Part shown: piece by piece, positions 25,741-36,019 of the stretch
How the letters are laid out: each line of letters starts with the position of its first letter
How positions within the stretch are numbered: the first letter of the stretch is position 1
Source: Lachnospiraceae bacterium
Lineage (GTDB): Bacteria > Bacillota > Clostridia > Lachnospirales > Lachnospiraceae
Assembly: GCA_024682115.1 (NCBI GenBank)
Contig: JAIKZO010000067.1
Location: 1 to 43,797, forward strand
Direction: 5' to 3'
DNA length: 43,797 nt
Made by a program: the position numbers and the translations under genes
Notes under the pieces: model-generated
The model's input: the letters and a program-made list of their open reading frames with translations, nothing else
Databases searched by the model: none
Told to the model about the DNA's origin: nothing

Positions 25741-27546
25741 ATGAAGGAAGGCCCGAAGTTTAGTCTGAAAAGAATAGCCGCCCTTATCCCGGTCATCATC
25801 CTGATGATCGTGGTGGGACTGTCTTATGACTACTATTTTGATCTTAACGATGATGTATTGATGAAGGATATCCTTTCGGGGACATATTCTTCCGAGCCTC
25901 TGGCCCATAACATGCAGATGCTCTGGCCGCTCTGTGCTCCGGTTACGCTACTTTACAGGATGGTCCCGCATGTTTCGTGGTACGGGATCATGCTCGTCGG
26001 ATTTCAGTATGCGTCGCTTTATGTGATTATCGACGGTATATCAAAGATCTGCTCCGAAAAGACGAACGAGCTTTCCGATCCGAAAAAATGGTTCTTTAAG
26101 CCGCAGTTTGCAAGACCGGTCGTATATTTTATCAGCATGCTGGTGATCGCATCGCTCATGTTCACGCACCTTATCTATGTGCAGTACACGGTGACGGTGG
26201 CCATGATGTCGGGTGCCGCTGCGGTCAGGTTTTTCAATGCGGACACGTCGGGGTCGTTAAAGGAATCCCTGAAGGCATTCTGCCCGGGGATAGTCATCAT
26301 AGTCCTTGCATTCAACTTAAGGACCGAGATGATGCTCCTTATGCTTCCGTTTGTGGGGGCGGTCCTTGTATATAAGCTTTCGTTCGAAGAAAAGATATTT
26401 AAGAACGGGATGCTGAAAAAATATATCTATGCGTTATTGCTGATATTGCTCTTCATGTTCATCTTCTGGTATATAGATTCGATGGCTTACGGAACTCCGG
26501 GATGGAGAGCTTTCAGGAACATGTTCGATTCAAGGACGATCCTTTATGACTACAGCGTTCCTCCTCCGTATGAAGGAAATGAATCCTTCTATGATATGGC
26601 AGGTCTTACACCGGAAGAGGCGGTCCTTTTCGAAAACTATAATTACGGCATCGATCCCAGGATAGATGACAGGATGATGAGGGCCGTTGCCACACATGCA
26701 AAATATTCCGGAAAGAACGATCGCAGTTTTTCCGATAAGCTTAAAGACAAGATCAGGATATACATATATGAGATAACGCATCTTAACGACACACCGGGCA
26801 CCGATCACCCGTGGAATATGGTTGCGCTGATCCTTTATGTTTCATGCGCCCTGGTCATGATCTTCGGAAAAGACATATTCGGTTTGTGGAGAATAGTCGC
26901 TCTGTTTGCCGGAAGAAGTGCGATATGGCTGTATATGCTCATGGGAGAAAGGACTCCCGACAGGATAACGCATTCTCTTTACTTCATGGAGATAACGGTA
27001 TTGATGATCCTGTTCATGGCGCTTTTGCAAAGATCGGACCTTACCGGTGACAAGCGGATAAAAACCGTGATAATGGCTGCGACGGCCGCGCTTTTATGTG
27101 CGGGCATATGTATCATCATCCCCGGAAGGAAGGAAGCTTCGTATCAGGCGGCGTACCGCGAGCAGGTGAACGCACCTTATATCGAACTTTATGAATACAT
27201 GGCCGGTGATACGGAAAAAATGTTCCTGATAGACACGTATTCTTCCGTATCGTATTCGGAAAAGATGTTTGACGATATAGCATTCGTTTCAAAGGCCAAC
27301 TCGAACGTGCTCGGAGGATGGGCTGCGACGAGCCCCATTGAAAAAGATAAGCTTGCTGCCTACGGTATCGAAGATATGGGCAGCGGACTTCTTTCGGACA
27401 ACGTTCTTTTCTGTAAAAAGACCGATTCCGATGCCGGATGGATGAAGGATTACTATTCTTCGATCGGGATCGATGTGACCATGGAAAAAGAAAAGACAAT
27501 TGCGGATACATTTGAACTTATAAGAGTAAAAAAGGTGGAGAACTGA
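25741..27546 (+). CDS. Polytopic membrane protein, putative GT-C-like glycan enzyme
   Basis: I do not recognise a named family. The 601-residue protein has a first helix at about 12-28, then DLNDDVLMKDILSG (about 34-47), an acidic motif in the first outside loop reminiscent of GT-C enzymes. About ten more hydrophobic segments follow. An outside loop at about 260-345 has no predicted helix, and a C-terminal soluble tail runs from about 460 to 601. The start ATG follows the previous stop by three bases and has only a weak ribosome-binding site. It probably works with the GT2 encoded four bases downstream, which could supply its polyprenyl-phosphate sugar; that is inference from context. Confidence 0.7.
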   Translation: MKEGPKFSLKRIAALIPVIILMIVVGLSYDYYFDLNDDVLMKDILSGTYSSEPLAHNMQMLWPLCAPVTLLYRMVPHVSWYGIMLVGFQYASLYVIIDGISKICSEKTNELSDPKKWFFKPQFARPVVYFISMLVIASLMFTHLIYVQYTVTVAMMSGAAAVRFFNADTSGSLKESLKAFCPGIVIIVLAFNLRTEMMLLMLPFVGAVLVYKLSFEEKIFKNGMLKKYIYALLLILLFMFIFWYIDSMAYGTPGWRAFRNMFDSRTILYDYSVPPPYEGNESFYDMAGLTPEEAVLFENYNYGIDPRIDDRMMRAVATHAKYSGKNDRSFSDKLKDKIRIYIYEITHLNDTPGTDHPWNMVALILYVSCALVMIFGKDIFGLWRIVALFAGRSAIWLYMLMGERTPDRITHSLYFMEITVLMILFMALLQRSDLTGDKRIKTVIMAATAALLCAGICIIIPGRKEASYQAAYREQVNAPYIELYEYMAGDTEKMFLIDTYSSVSYSEKMFDDIAFVSKANSNVLGGWAATSPIEKDKLAAYGIEDMGSGLLSDNVLFCKKTDSDAGWMKDYYSSIGIDVTMEKEKTIADTFELIRVKKVEN

Positions 27547-27549
27547 TCT

Positions 27550-28485
27550 ATGAAGATAAGCTATGTTATACCGTGCTATCGCTCTTCAAAAACACTTCCT
27601 TCGGTGGTGGAAGAGATCAAGACCAAAATGTCGGGCATGAGCGGATATGATTATGAGATCATACTCGTTAACGACTGCTCTCCGGACGATACCTACGAGG
27701 TCATAAAAAAGATAGCTTCCGAAAACGACAATGTTAAGGGATATTCCCTTGCGAAGAATTTCGGTCAGCACGGGGCTCTGATGGCGGGATTTCATCATGT
27801 GAGCGGAGATATCATCGTGTGCCTTGACGATGACGGACAGACACCCGCGAACGAAGCTGACAGGCTCATAGGTGCGGTCGAGAACGGTGCCGATGTTGCC
27901 TATGCAAGATACGGCCATAAGAAGCATTCGTTCTTCAGGAACTTCGGTTCCCGGGTAAACGACAGGATGACCTGCATCATGCTGGGCAAACCGAAGGATC
28001 TTCACATCTCGAGCTATTTTGCCGCAAAGCGTTTCGTCATAGACGAGATCGTTAAATATACATACGCATTCCCTTATGTTATGGGACTCGTGCTTCGTAC
28101 AACAAAGAATATCGTAAATGTTGATATAGATCACAGGGACAGGACCGTCGGAGAATCCGGATATACGATGGGAAAGCTTCTTTCCCTCTGGTTCAACGGA
28201 TTTACGGCTTTTTCGATAAAGCCTTTAAGGATCGCGGTCGGAACGGGATCGGTATTTGCCGGAGTTGGTTTTGTATACGGTATCTATACGATCATCAAAA
28301 AGATATTCATTCAGCCGCCGGAGCTGGTGACAGGATTCTCGGCACTCATGTCCGCGGTCGTGTTCACGGGCGGAATGCTGATGATAATGCTCGGACTTGT
28401 CGGAGAATACCTCGGAAGGATATATATCTCGATAAACAATTCTCCGCAGTTTGTAATAAGTGAAAGCACCGATGAAAACGATTAA
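27550..28485 (+). CDS. GT2 polyprenyl-phosphate glycosyltransferase (CsbB/GtrB-like)
   Basis: Second enzyme of the DPM1/GtrB type in the window, expected to make a polyprenyl-phosphate sugar inside the cell. The 311-residue protein has IPCYRSS (about 7-13), NFGQHGALMAG (about 70-80), the metal site DDDGQ (about 93-97) and two C-terminal helices (about 228-250 and 262-288) like CsbB. GGTGGAG precedes the ATG. The gene overlaps the next one. It is not a close duplicate of the GT2 at 16-966, so the two probably handle different sugars or partner with different membrane enzymes. Confidence 0.92.
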   Translation: MKISYVIPCYRSSKTLPSVVEEIKTKMSGMSGYDYEIILVNDCSPDDTYEVIKKIASENDNVKGYSLAKNFGQHGALMAGFHHVSGDIIVCLDDDGQTPANEADRLIGAVENGADVAYARYGHKKHSFFRNFGSRVNDRMTCIMLGKPKDLHISSYFAAKRFVIDEIVKYTYAFPYVMGLVLRTTKNIVNVDIDHRDRTVGESGYTMGKLLSLWFNGFTAFSIKPLRIAVGTGSVFAGVGFVYGIYTIIKKIFIQPPELVTGFSALMSAVVFTGGMLMIMLGLVGEYLGRIYISINNSPQFVISESTDEND

Positions 28486-30199
28486 ACCGGTAAATTTCAT
28501 ATTCGGTATACTGTTTTCCCTTTCGATAGTGCTGGGATTCCAGTGCGAATTTTACGGAGAACTGCTTCCGTCGGAACCGAAGGTTTATGTCTTTATCGTT
28601 ATCCTCTTTGTTGTCGCCACGGCGTTCAGCAAGTTGTTCTGGGATATGATAAAGGACCGCGGATGCCGTGAAAATATAGAGAGCGAAACCGAAGATCCCA
28701 AAATAGCCGTGAAAGAGACCGTAACGGAAGGTCCGGATATGGTTGTGAATGAGATTCCTCCGAGAAAACGCATCGGGCTTTATTCGGCGATAACGGTCTG
28801 GATACTCCACTTTATCGTTTTTCTGGGAGTGTATCCGGGATTTTTCGTATATGATGCCTTCGAAGAGCTTACCGAGACGATAACGAGGAGCTTTACCGAC
28901 CAGCATCCGATATTTCATGTTTTATCCATGGGCGCCGTCATTCAGGGAATGCACAAGGTGACCGGTGATTACAATATATCCATAGCGGTGTTCATTCTTT
29001 TTCAGATGAGCATCAATGCCGTGATACTTGGCTTGGTTGTCAGGGAACTGTATGAAGAGGGACTTGGGCGTATCGGTGCGATCGTCTTTTCGATATACTT
29101 TGGTTCTTTTCCGGTTCTTTTGATGTGCGATCTTTGTTCCGCCAAAGATTGCCTTTTTACCGGAGCGCTGGTGCTCTTTACCGTATACCTGAGAAGGCTT
29201 TTTAAGGACCCTGAGATGTCTTCCGTAAAAGGATTTGTAAAGACGGGACTTTGCGCACTTTTTGTGATGCTCCTTCGAAGCAACGGGATATACGCGATCG
29301 CGGTCTTCCTTATATGCATCGTAATATTCTTTATCGTCAAAGCAGGGACCGCGGATGATAAGGCTAAAAGAGCGGGAAAGAGATTCCTGCTCACCATGGT
29401 CGTAAGCATAGTAATATACTTTGCTGCAAACACGGCAATGCTTTATCTTACCCATGCCGAGAGGGTCGGACACAGGGAGATCCTGACTGTTCCGATCATG
29501 CAGCTTTCAAGGGTCTATGCATATGACAATGAAAGCATGAGCGGTGCGGATAAAGGCAAACTTGAAAGCTATATCCCCAAGGAAAACCTTCTTGCCTATA
29601 CACCGAAGTGTTCGGACCTTGTAAAGATAGGATTCGACGAACAGGCATTTGCCGCCGATAAGTCGGGTTTTTTAAGACTCTGGGCAAGGACGGGGATTTC
29701 GCATCCGATAGCGTATCTCAATGCTTTTTTGATGACGGGATACGGAATGTGGTATCCGAATGCCACGATAGACGGATATGAAGGAAGACAGGTATTTACC
29801 TTTACATACGGCAAAAGCTCGTATTTCGGATATGAGACCGAACCTCCCGGATGCAGGGATTCAAAGATCCCCGTTATAGACAGGTTTTTCAGATTCCTCT
29901 CGATCGAAGGGGGAACGAGAGCAGTTCCGGTGCTCCACCTTTTGTTTTCGCCGGGCTTCATGCTCTGGGTATATTTATTTGTATTGGGATATTTCATCTA
30001 TGCCAAAGAATGGGGCAGGTTTTTTTCCTATCTTACGGCCCTCATAGTGATAGCGACATGCTTTATCGGGCCCATGAGCCTCGTAAGGTATGCGTTTAAT
30101 CTGTGGATACTCGTGCCCGTATCTTTTGCGGATATGATGATGACAAAACATAAGATCACGTACGGCCCGGATGACCGGACAGTGAAAGAAAGCGAATAG
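28472..30199 (+). CDS. DUF6020-like polytopic membrane protein (putative glycosyltransferase)
   Basis: The 575-residue protein resembles the DUF6020 membrane family of clostridial glycan loci. Two N-terminal helices are followed by an acidic cytosolic or linker stretch (about 60-100), then a helix and the motif GFFVYDAFEELTE (about 123-135) with DQHPIFHVLS (about 143-152). These conserved acidic and His residues, just after a membrane helix, suggest a GT-C-type active site. About nine more helices follow, interrupted by a soluble part (about 335-465) rich in Tyr and Gly. I start at ATG 28472 (14-base overlap with the GT2 gene); GTG 28460 is an in-frame alternative. Probably paired with the upstream GT2. 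The reaction is not established. Confidence 0.75.
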   Translation: MKTIKPVNFIFGILFSLSIVLGFQCEFYGELLPSEPKVYVFIVILFVVATAFSKLFWDMIKDRGCRENIESETEDPKIAVKETVTEGPDMVVNEIPPRKRIGLYSAITVWILHFIVFLGVYPGFFVYDAFEELTETITRSFTDQHPIFHVLSMGAVIQGMHKVTGDYNISIAVFILFQMSINAVILGLVVRELYEEGLGRIGAIVFSIYFGSFPVLLMCDLCSAKDCLFTGALVLFTVYLRRLFKDPEMSSVKGFVKTGLCALFVMLLRSNGIYAIAVFLICIVIFFIVKAGTADDKAKRAGKRFLLTMVVSIVIYFAANTAMLYLTHAERVGHREILTVPIMQLSRVYAYDNESMSGADKGKLESYIPKENLLAYTPKCSDLVKIGFDEQAFAADKSGFLRLWARTGISHPIAYLNAFLMTGYGMWYPNATIDGYEGRQVFTFTYGKSSYFGYETEPPGCRDSKIPVIDRFFRFLSIEGGTRAVPVLHLLFSPGFMLWVYLFVLGYFIYAKEWGRFFSYLTALIVIATCFIGPMSLVRYAFNLWILVPVSFADMMMTKHKITYGPDDRTVKESE

Positions 30200-30206
30200 T
30201 TTTATC

Positions 30207-32927
30207 ATGAAAAAAGTCATTTACACAAGCACGGCGGTCAAAGCCGTAATACTGATCATAGCGACATTGCTCATCCTGTCGGTCTATCCTTGCAGGATGT
30301 GGACGGAGACAAAGGTATTCGGAACTCCCGAGGTTTCGGCCGAGGAAACTCCGGTCATCAACTATCTGAACGGACTCATGGAAGTCTTTGTCGCATCGGA
30401 TACACATCTTCAGAGCATCAGGCTTTTTGTAAATTCCGGGACATATACGAAGGAATTTAATGTGGAACTTACCGACGGGAGCGGAAAACACATCAACACC
30501 GTTACGGTAAAGACGCCCGAGACCCTTCCGGGTTATGTGGATATCACATTTGATGCCGAAACGGTTCCGCAGGAGCTTTATATACTCAAATTTACATCGC
30601 TTCAGTCTTTACATCTGGGAATGGAGCCCTTTGAAGCTACCTCGCAGGTGCTAGTCGTTCCCTATTACAACGATACTCCGCTTGATGCAAAAGCGCTGAT
30701 CATGGATTTTGAATACAGGGTTCCCGTTTCCGTATCAAAGAGCCTGCTCATCATAGGCCTTATAATCCTGACCGCTGCGGTGCTCCTTGCATTTACCGAG
30801 ATGCGGATAAAGGATCCCGAAAGGGACGGCCTCGTGACCGTTGAATCCGTCATGAAAAAGATCCTTAATCCTGTCACTGCGCTGCTCCTTGTTGCCTGCA
30901 TAGTATTTATAGCGATGGGTCATGTGAGCACCTTTTTACCGGACAATATATTTGCGGTCATTTCCGTGATACTTTTGGGAGCTGTACTCTTCTATGCGAT
31001 AAACCACAAAAAGAGCCCGGAACCCGTTTTTACGGTCGATTATTTCAGAACACACATTTCCGATATCATACAGTCACTCGGGATCGCTTATGCGATACAG
31101 GCGTGCTGTGAATATGTATCGGGACTTTACGATATACACCACCGCGTTGCGGAAAGAAAAGAAATGATAGGTTTTGCGATAGCCATCATCGCCATGCTCG
31201 GATTCGCAGAGATCTTCAATCTCTATAACCTGATATTCGTGATCGCAGCCCTTATCGCCGGAAGGTTTTACATCAATGCCAATATCACGGAAGAGATGAC
31301 ATCCGACGACCGTTTTGTGGTTAAAGCCAATGTGGCGGTAGCGATACTTTTCGGACTGATCCTGATCAGAACAGTAAAAAGCCTTATACAGCGAAAGCTT
31401 TCAAAGCCGAACCTTATATGCTCTCTCGTGACGATCGTATATTTTGCACTGATAGTGATATTCAGGAATACCAGATGGTGGACGGTGATCCTTGCGGTCT
31501 CATTCCTGCTCCTGTTCCTCAACTACGGAATGTGGGATAAAAAGAAGAACTTCCTTACGAATCTTGTAAGGGGCGTGGTGATACAGTTCATCCTTTGTAC
31601 GATATGGTGTCTGATGCACAGGCCTTTCGTTACATTCAGATGTGCAAGGTATACCCATTTCTTCCATACCGAGACCATAACGGCGACGTATATGACAGTT
31701 GTGTCATGTGTGACGCTGGTGCTTCTGCTTTCAAAGATAAAAAGGCTTTGCTTTATAAAGGATGAAAACGGAAAGACTGCTGCGGAGGGAACATGTAAGC
31801 TGTCCGATATATGGAAAGAACTCATACTTCTCGGAGTATCGGTCTCATATCTGCTCTTTACGTTCGCGAGAACGGCATATGCCGCGACGATAACGGCTTT
31901 TGCATTCCTGCTGATCGCGGTATTCGCGTTTGCGGGTAAAAACGGAATGAAGCTTGCGATAAGGACGATCGGCTGGATGATCGTAGCGGTCGCTGTGATG
32001 CTCCCGATAACTTTTGAACTTCAAAGGACGATACCCGTGCTGGTATCCGATCCTTATGAATATGATATCGATGAATATGAAGATAACGTAATGCACGGAA
32101 GAGAACTTTCTTCGGCAAACTACATGCTGGTCGGAAGACTCTGGGAACTCTTCCAGGATAAGATCCTGGGTATCGATGTCAGCAACAAAATGTTTTACTT
32201 CAACGAATTTTATGCACCCGACGAATATCATGCGACAATGAAAGAACTTTATGATCTCTCGGGCGGATATAAATGGGACGGACTTTTCATAGAGGATGAG
32301 CAGTGGGATCAGTCTCCCACGAGGGATATGTTCGAGATGTACCTTGACAGGAATGAGCCGGATCCCGCATCGGTCTATACCCCGGACGCAGCGGAAAGCG
32401 TGCCGGTTGAAGAAGCGACCGCGGTAGCTGAAGAAACCGCAGCACCCGAGGAAACCATGGTTGCGGAGGAAGCGACAGCCGAAGAAGCCGATACAGAGGG
32501 GTCGCAGGAAGCCGGTTCGGAGACTTACCAGGATTATACTAACGGAAGAACGGGTATTTTCAGATCATATATCGAACAGCTGAACATGACGGGACACGAT
32601 TCGATGGGAGCGGTCCTTGAGGACGGTGAGATAGCTACCCATGCGCACGATGTCTATCTTCAGGTCGCATTTGACCACGGTATCCCGACAGGTATCGTGT
32701 TCGTGTTATTCGGCCTGACGCTGTTTGTCATGTCGATCATATACTACAGAAACAGCGATGATAAATACGGCGCGGTGACGATGACGCTTATAGTCGCATT
32801 TGCGGTTGCCGGAGTTGTTGAGTGGGTTTATCACCTTTCACACCCTATGTCTTATATCATGCTGCTTTCATCCGCTCCGCTGATGTTCTACCGGAGCAAT
32901 AAGGAACAGAAGGGAAATGCCGACTGA
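30207..32927 (+). CDS. O-antigen polymerase/ligase-like membrane protein with extracytoplasmic domain
   Basis: Likely polymerises or ligates lipid-linked glycan outside the membrane. The 906-residue protein has a signal-anchor (about 10-28), a beta-rich outside domain (about 35-175) and some 12 helices. A large outside loop is followed by the Wzy_C/WaaL hallmark ATHAHDVYLQVAFDHG (about 810-825), where the His and Gly are conserved in ligases and polymerases. The large loop contains an acidic low-complexity insert (about 730-771: repeated EEA/EET units with Pro) unusual for the family. The start is an ATG seven bases after the previous stop, without a strong ribosome-binding site. It ends in TGATG shared with the dehydratase gene. 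Whether it is polymerase (Wzy) or ligase cannot be decided. Confidence 0.82.
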   Translation: MKKVIYTSTAVKAVILIIATLLILSVYPCRMWTETKVFGTPEVSAEETPVINYLNGLMEVFVASDTHLQSIRLFVNSGTYTKEFNVELTDGSGKHINTVTVKTPETLPGYVDITFDAETVPQELYILKFTSLQSLHLGMEPFEATSQVLVVPYYNDTPLDAKALIMDFEYRVPVSVSKSLLIIGLIILTAAVLLAFTEMRIKDPERDGLVTVESVMKKILNPVTALLLVACIVFIAMGHVSTFLPDNIFAVISVILLGAVLFYAINHKKSPEPVFTVDYFRTHISDIIQSLGIAYAIQACCEYVSGLYDIHHRVAERKEMIGFAIAIIAMLGFAEIFNLYNLIFVIAALIAGRFYINANITEEMTSDDRFVVKANVAVAILFGLILIRTVKSLIQRKLSKPNLICSLVTIVYFALIVIFRNTRWWTVILAVSFLLLFLNYGMWDKKKNFLTNLVRGVVIQFILCTIWCLMHRPFVTFRCARYTHFFHTETITATYMTVVSCVTLVLLLSKIKRLCFIKDENGKTAAEGTCKLSDIWKELILLGVSVSYLLFTFARTAYAATITAFAFLLIAVFAFAGKNGMKLAIRTIGWMIVAVAVMLPITFELQRTIPVLVSDPYEYDIDEYEDNVMHGRELSSANYMLVGRLWELFQDKILGIDVSNKMFYFNEFYAPDEYHATMKELYDLSGGYKWDGLFIEDEQWDQSPTRDMFEMYLDRNEPDPASVYTPDAAESVPVEEATAVAEETAAPEETMVAEEATAEEADTEGSQEAGSETYQDYTNGRTGIFRSYIEQLNMTGHDSMGAVLEDGEIATHAHDVYLQVAFDHGIPTGIVFVLFGLTLFVMSIIYYRNSDDKYGAVTMTLIVAFAVAGVVEWVYHLSHPMSYIMLLSSAPLMFYRSNKEQKGNAD

Positions 32928-34807
32928 TGAGCAAGGAAGAAAAAAAGCCCTTTAATGTAAAAAAACTATACAGAAGAACCGCTCTTATCATTTACGATAT
33001 CATAAGCGTTATTGCTGCAAGTTATCTGGCGATCCTCATAAGATATAACTTCAGCATCAAAGAGATACCGTTCTATTTCCTTAAACCGATAACCGGTTTT
33101 CTGCCGATAAGCGTGGTGCTTACGATAACCATCCTGTTCCTTTTCAGGATGTACAGTTCACTGTGGGCATTTGCCGGTGAGACCGAGCTTCAGAACCTGA
33201 TCATTTCCTGCAGCGTATCTACCGTGGTACAGGCTGTGGGACTTCAGTTCTTCAAGGTAAAAGGTTATCAGGCGGTTCCGAGCAGTTACTATTTTCTGTA
33301 TCTTTTCTGCCTCATAAGCCTGATATTCGTGAGCCGTTTCTCATACAGGTTCCTGCGTTCGCAAAAGCACAAGAACCGTAACCGTAAGAATACCATTTCC
33401 GTAATGGTGATAGGTGCCGGAGAAGCTGCGAACACCATCATAAAAGAGATAGTGAACTCAAATTTCTCTACCATGATCGTCCGCTGTATCATCGATGACG
33501 ATAAGGGCAAATGGGGAAGGTTCATTCAGGGTATCAAGGTCCAGGGCGGAAGAGACAGGATCATCGAATGTGCCGAGACCTTTGAGATAGACGAGATCAT
33601 AATCGCGATGCCTTCATCGAGCAGGCAGACGATATCCGAGATCCTTGAGATCTGTAAAGAGACCAACTGTAAGCTGCGTTCCCTTCCCGGAATGTACCAG
33701 CTCGTTAACGGAGAAGTATCGGTTGCAAAACTCCGCGACGTTGAAGTCGAGGATCTTTTGGGACGCGAACCCATAGAGGTCGATATCGATTCGATCCTGG
33801 GATATGTGAGCGGAAAAAGAGTTCTTGTTACGGGAGGCGGAGGTTCGATAGGATCCGAGCTCTGCAGACAGATCGCATCACATAAACCGGCACAGCTCAT
33901 ACTCCTTGATATTTACGAGAACAGCGCTTATGACGTTCAGCAGGAGCTTATAGCAAAGTATCCGGGACTTAATCTTACGGTGCTTATCGCGTCGGTAAGA
34001 AACACGAACAGGATAAACAGCATCTTCGAAACATATAAGCCCGAGATAGTCTATCATGCGGCTGCGCATAAGCATGTTCCGCTGATGGAAACATCACCGA
34101 ACGAAGCCATTAAGAACAACGTCTTCGGAACATGGAAAACAGCCCAGGCAGCGGCGATGAACGGAACGAAACGTTTCGTTATGATAAGCACGGATAAGGC
34201 CGTGAATCCGACAAACATCATGGGTGCGTCAAAGCGTATCTGTGAAATGATAATACAGACGTTCAACAGACATTTTGAAACCGAATTCGTTGCCGTGAGA
34301 TTCGGTAACGTTTTGGGGTCGAACGGTTCGGTCATCCCGCTCTTCAAAAAGCAGATCATGCAGGGCGGACCTGTTACTGTCACGCATCCCGACATCATCA
34401 GATATTTTATGACGATACCCGAAGCAGTTTCTCTGGTGCTTCAGGCGGGCGCCTATGCGAAGGGCGGAGAGATATTCGTTCTCGATATGGGTAAGCCGGT
34501 TAAGATACTTGACCTTGCAAAGAACCTGATAAGGCTGTCGGGCTACAAGGTTGATGAAGATATCAAGATAGAATTTACCGGTCTTCGTCCGGGTGAAAAA
34601 CTGTTCGAAGAGCTTCTGATGGACGAAGAAGGCCTAACGGAAACCGCCAACAGATCCATCTTCATCGGTAAACCGATAGAACTTGACGAAGACGAGTTCT
34701 TCTCGGAGCTTAAGGTCCTTAAGGATGCGGCATCTGTCGAGGATGCGGATATAAGGGCTCTGGTAAAGAAGATCGTACCGACTTATTCCTACGAAGAACA
34801 TAAGTGA
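32927..34807 (+). CDS. Membrane-bound NDP-sugar 4,6-dehydratase (CapD/PglF/WbpM family)
   Basis: Expected to convert UDP-GlcNAc to a 4-keto-6-deoxy sugar, the first step to bacillosamine- or FucNAc-type sugars. The 626-residue protein has four N-terminal helices (to about 140), a CoA-binding-like Rossmann fold with VMVIGAGEAANTII (about 158-171), and the SDR domain. The SDR domain carries the NAD loop VTGGGGSIGSEL (about 301-312) and the family active-site STDKAVNPTNIMGASKR (about 420-436), where Asp-Lys replace the usual Tyr. Length matches PglF/EpsC. Its ATG overlaps the stop of the Wzy-like gene by one base. The next gene encodes the matching aminotransferase. Confidence 0.93.
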   Translation: MSKEEKKPFNVKKLYRRTALIIYDIISVIAASYLAILIRYNFSIKEIPFYFLKPITGFLPISVVLTITILFLFRMYSSLWAFAGETELQNLIISCSVSTVVQAVGLQFFKVKGYQAVPSSYYFLYLFCLISLIFVSRFSYRFLRSQKHKNRNRKNTISVMVIGAGEAANTIIKEIVNSNFSTMIVRCIIDDDKGKWGRFIQGIKVQGGRDRIIECAETFEIDEIIIAMPSSSRQTISEILEICKETNCKLRSLPGMYQLVNGEVSVAKLRDVEVEDLLGREPIEVDIDSILGYVSGKRVLVTGGGGSIGSELCRQIASHKPAQLILLDIYENSAYDVQQELIAKYPGLNLTVLIASVRNTNRINSIFETYKPEIVYHAAAHKHVPLMETSPNEAIKNNVFGTWKTAQAAAMNGTKRFVMISTDKAVNPTNIMGASKRICEMIIQTFNRHFETEFVAVRFGNVLGSNGSVIPLFKKQIMQGGPVTVTHPDIIRYFMTIPEAVSLVLQAGAYAKGGEIFVLDMGKPVKILDLAKNLIRLSGYKVDEDIKIEFTGLRPGEKLFEELLMDEEGLTETANRSIFIGKPIELDEDEFFSELKVLKDAASVEDADIRALVKKIVPTYSYEEHK

Positions 34808-34855
34808 TACCGCGGCCTTATAAAGTCCGCAATAACATAAAAAGGAAGTGTGAAA

Positions 34856-35980
34856 ATGAAAAGAATCTATCTGTCTAGTCCCACGATGCACGGGGAAGAA
34901 AGAGCGTTCATTGACGAGGCTTTTGACACCAACTGGATAGCCCCGCTGGGACCGAATGTCGATGCATTCGAAAAGGAGATGGTCGAATACATGGGAGAAG
35001 GCATACATGCTTCGGCTCTTTCCGCCGGAACGGCTGCCATACATATGGCGCTCAAATGCCTGGAAATAAAGAGAGGAGACATCGTTTTTGCTCCTTCCCT
35101 TACATTCAGTGCGACGGTCAACCCGGTCGTATATGTGAATGCGACTCCGGTATTCATAGATTCGGAAAAGGATACCTGGAACATGGATCCCGAGGCTTTG
35201 AAAAAGGCTTTTGAAAAATATCCGCATCCTGCGGCGGTCTTGATGGTCCATCTGTATGGAACACCCGCCAGGATAGATGAGATAAGGTCGATCTGTGATG
35301 AGCATGGAGTTCCCCTGGTGGAGGATGCCGCCGAATCGCTTTCTTCCACATATAAAGGACGCCAGACCGGAACCTTCGGCGATATAGGGATCATCTCTTT
35401 CAACGGAAACAAGATAATCACTTCTTCCGGCGGAGGAATGATGCTTTCAAGGAACGAGGACTATACGAAAAAGGCAACCTTCCTTTCTACCCAGGCAAGG
35501 GACCCCGCCAGATATTACCAGCATTCGAACATCGGATACAATTACAGGATGTCCAATGTCGTAGCTGCGATAGGACGAGGACAGCTTAAGCATCTTGAGG
35601 AGCATAAGGTCCTGAAGAAAGCTATCTACAGACAGTATTCGGAAGCGTTTAAGGATATTCCGGATCTTTCCATGAATCCGATGAATCCGGACGGTGATGC
35701 GAACAACTGGTTAAGCTGTGTTCTCATCGATAAACAAAGCAGGGTAACCCCGGATGCGCTTATGGATACGCTTGACGAAAAATGCAATGCGGAAACACGT
35801 CCAATATGGAAACCGCTTCATCTTCAACCCGTATTTGAAGGCTGTGACTATATAAAGGCCGGAGAAGAGGATGTATGTGCCGGTATATTTGAGCACGGTG
35901 TATGTCTTCCCTCCGACATCAAAAATACGCCGGAAGATATGGACATGATCATCAAAACCGTAAGGGAGCTTTTCTCTTAA
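34856..35980 (+). CDS. DegT aminotransferase, PglE/EpsN-like
   Basis: PLP enzyme expected to aminate the 4-keto sugar made by the upstream dehydratase, giving UDP-4-amino-4,6-dideoxy-GlcNAc or similar. The 374-residue protein (ATG 34856 with AAAGGAAG seven bases upstream; GTG 34850 is an in-frame alternative) begins KRIYLSSPTMHGEE, as in PglE/EpsN. It has SAGTAAIHMALK, VEDAAESLSSTYKGRQTGTFGD and Schiff-base Lys about 186 in SFNGNKIITSSGGGM; the GNKIITTSGGGM form is typical of this branch. No PglD-type acetyltransferase, which would acetylate the new amino group, is found nearby. The small gap upstream carries a weak hairpin. Confidence 0.92.
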   Translation: MKRIYLSSPTMHGEERAFIDEAFDTNWIAPLGPNVDAFEKEMVEYMGEGIHASALSAGTAAIHMALKCLEIKRGDIVFAPSLTFSATVNPVVYVNATPVFIDSEKDTWNMDPEALKKAFEKYPHPAAVLMVHLYGTPARIDEIRSICDEHGVPLVEDAAESLSSTYKGRQTGTFGDIGIISFNGNKIITSSGGGMMLSRNEDYTKKATFLSTQARDPARYYQHSNIGYNYRMSNVVAAIGRGQLKHLEEHKVLKKAIYRQYSEAFKDIPDLSMNPMNPDGDANNWLSCVLIDKQSRVTPDALMDTLDEKCNAETRPIWKPLHLQPVFEGCDYIKAGEEDVCAGIFEHGVCLPSDIKNTPEDMDMIIKTVRELFS

Positions 35981-36019
35981 GGAAACGCCCGGCGTTTTCG
36001 AAAGGGTAATGACAGGAAC

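Noticed and set aside
34818-34836. GCGG...CCGC hairpin before the PglE-like gene as a terminator
   Set aside because: The stem has a mismatch and there is no T-run after it; the region also leads straight into a good ribosome-binding site.
35981-35999. Hairpin GGAAACGC/GCGTTTTC after the PglE-like gene as a terminator
   Set aside because: The T-rich part is used in the stem and no T-run follows, so it is not convincing.
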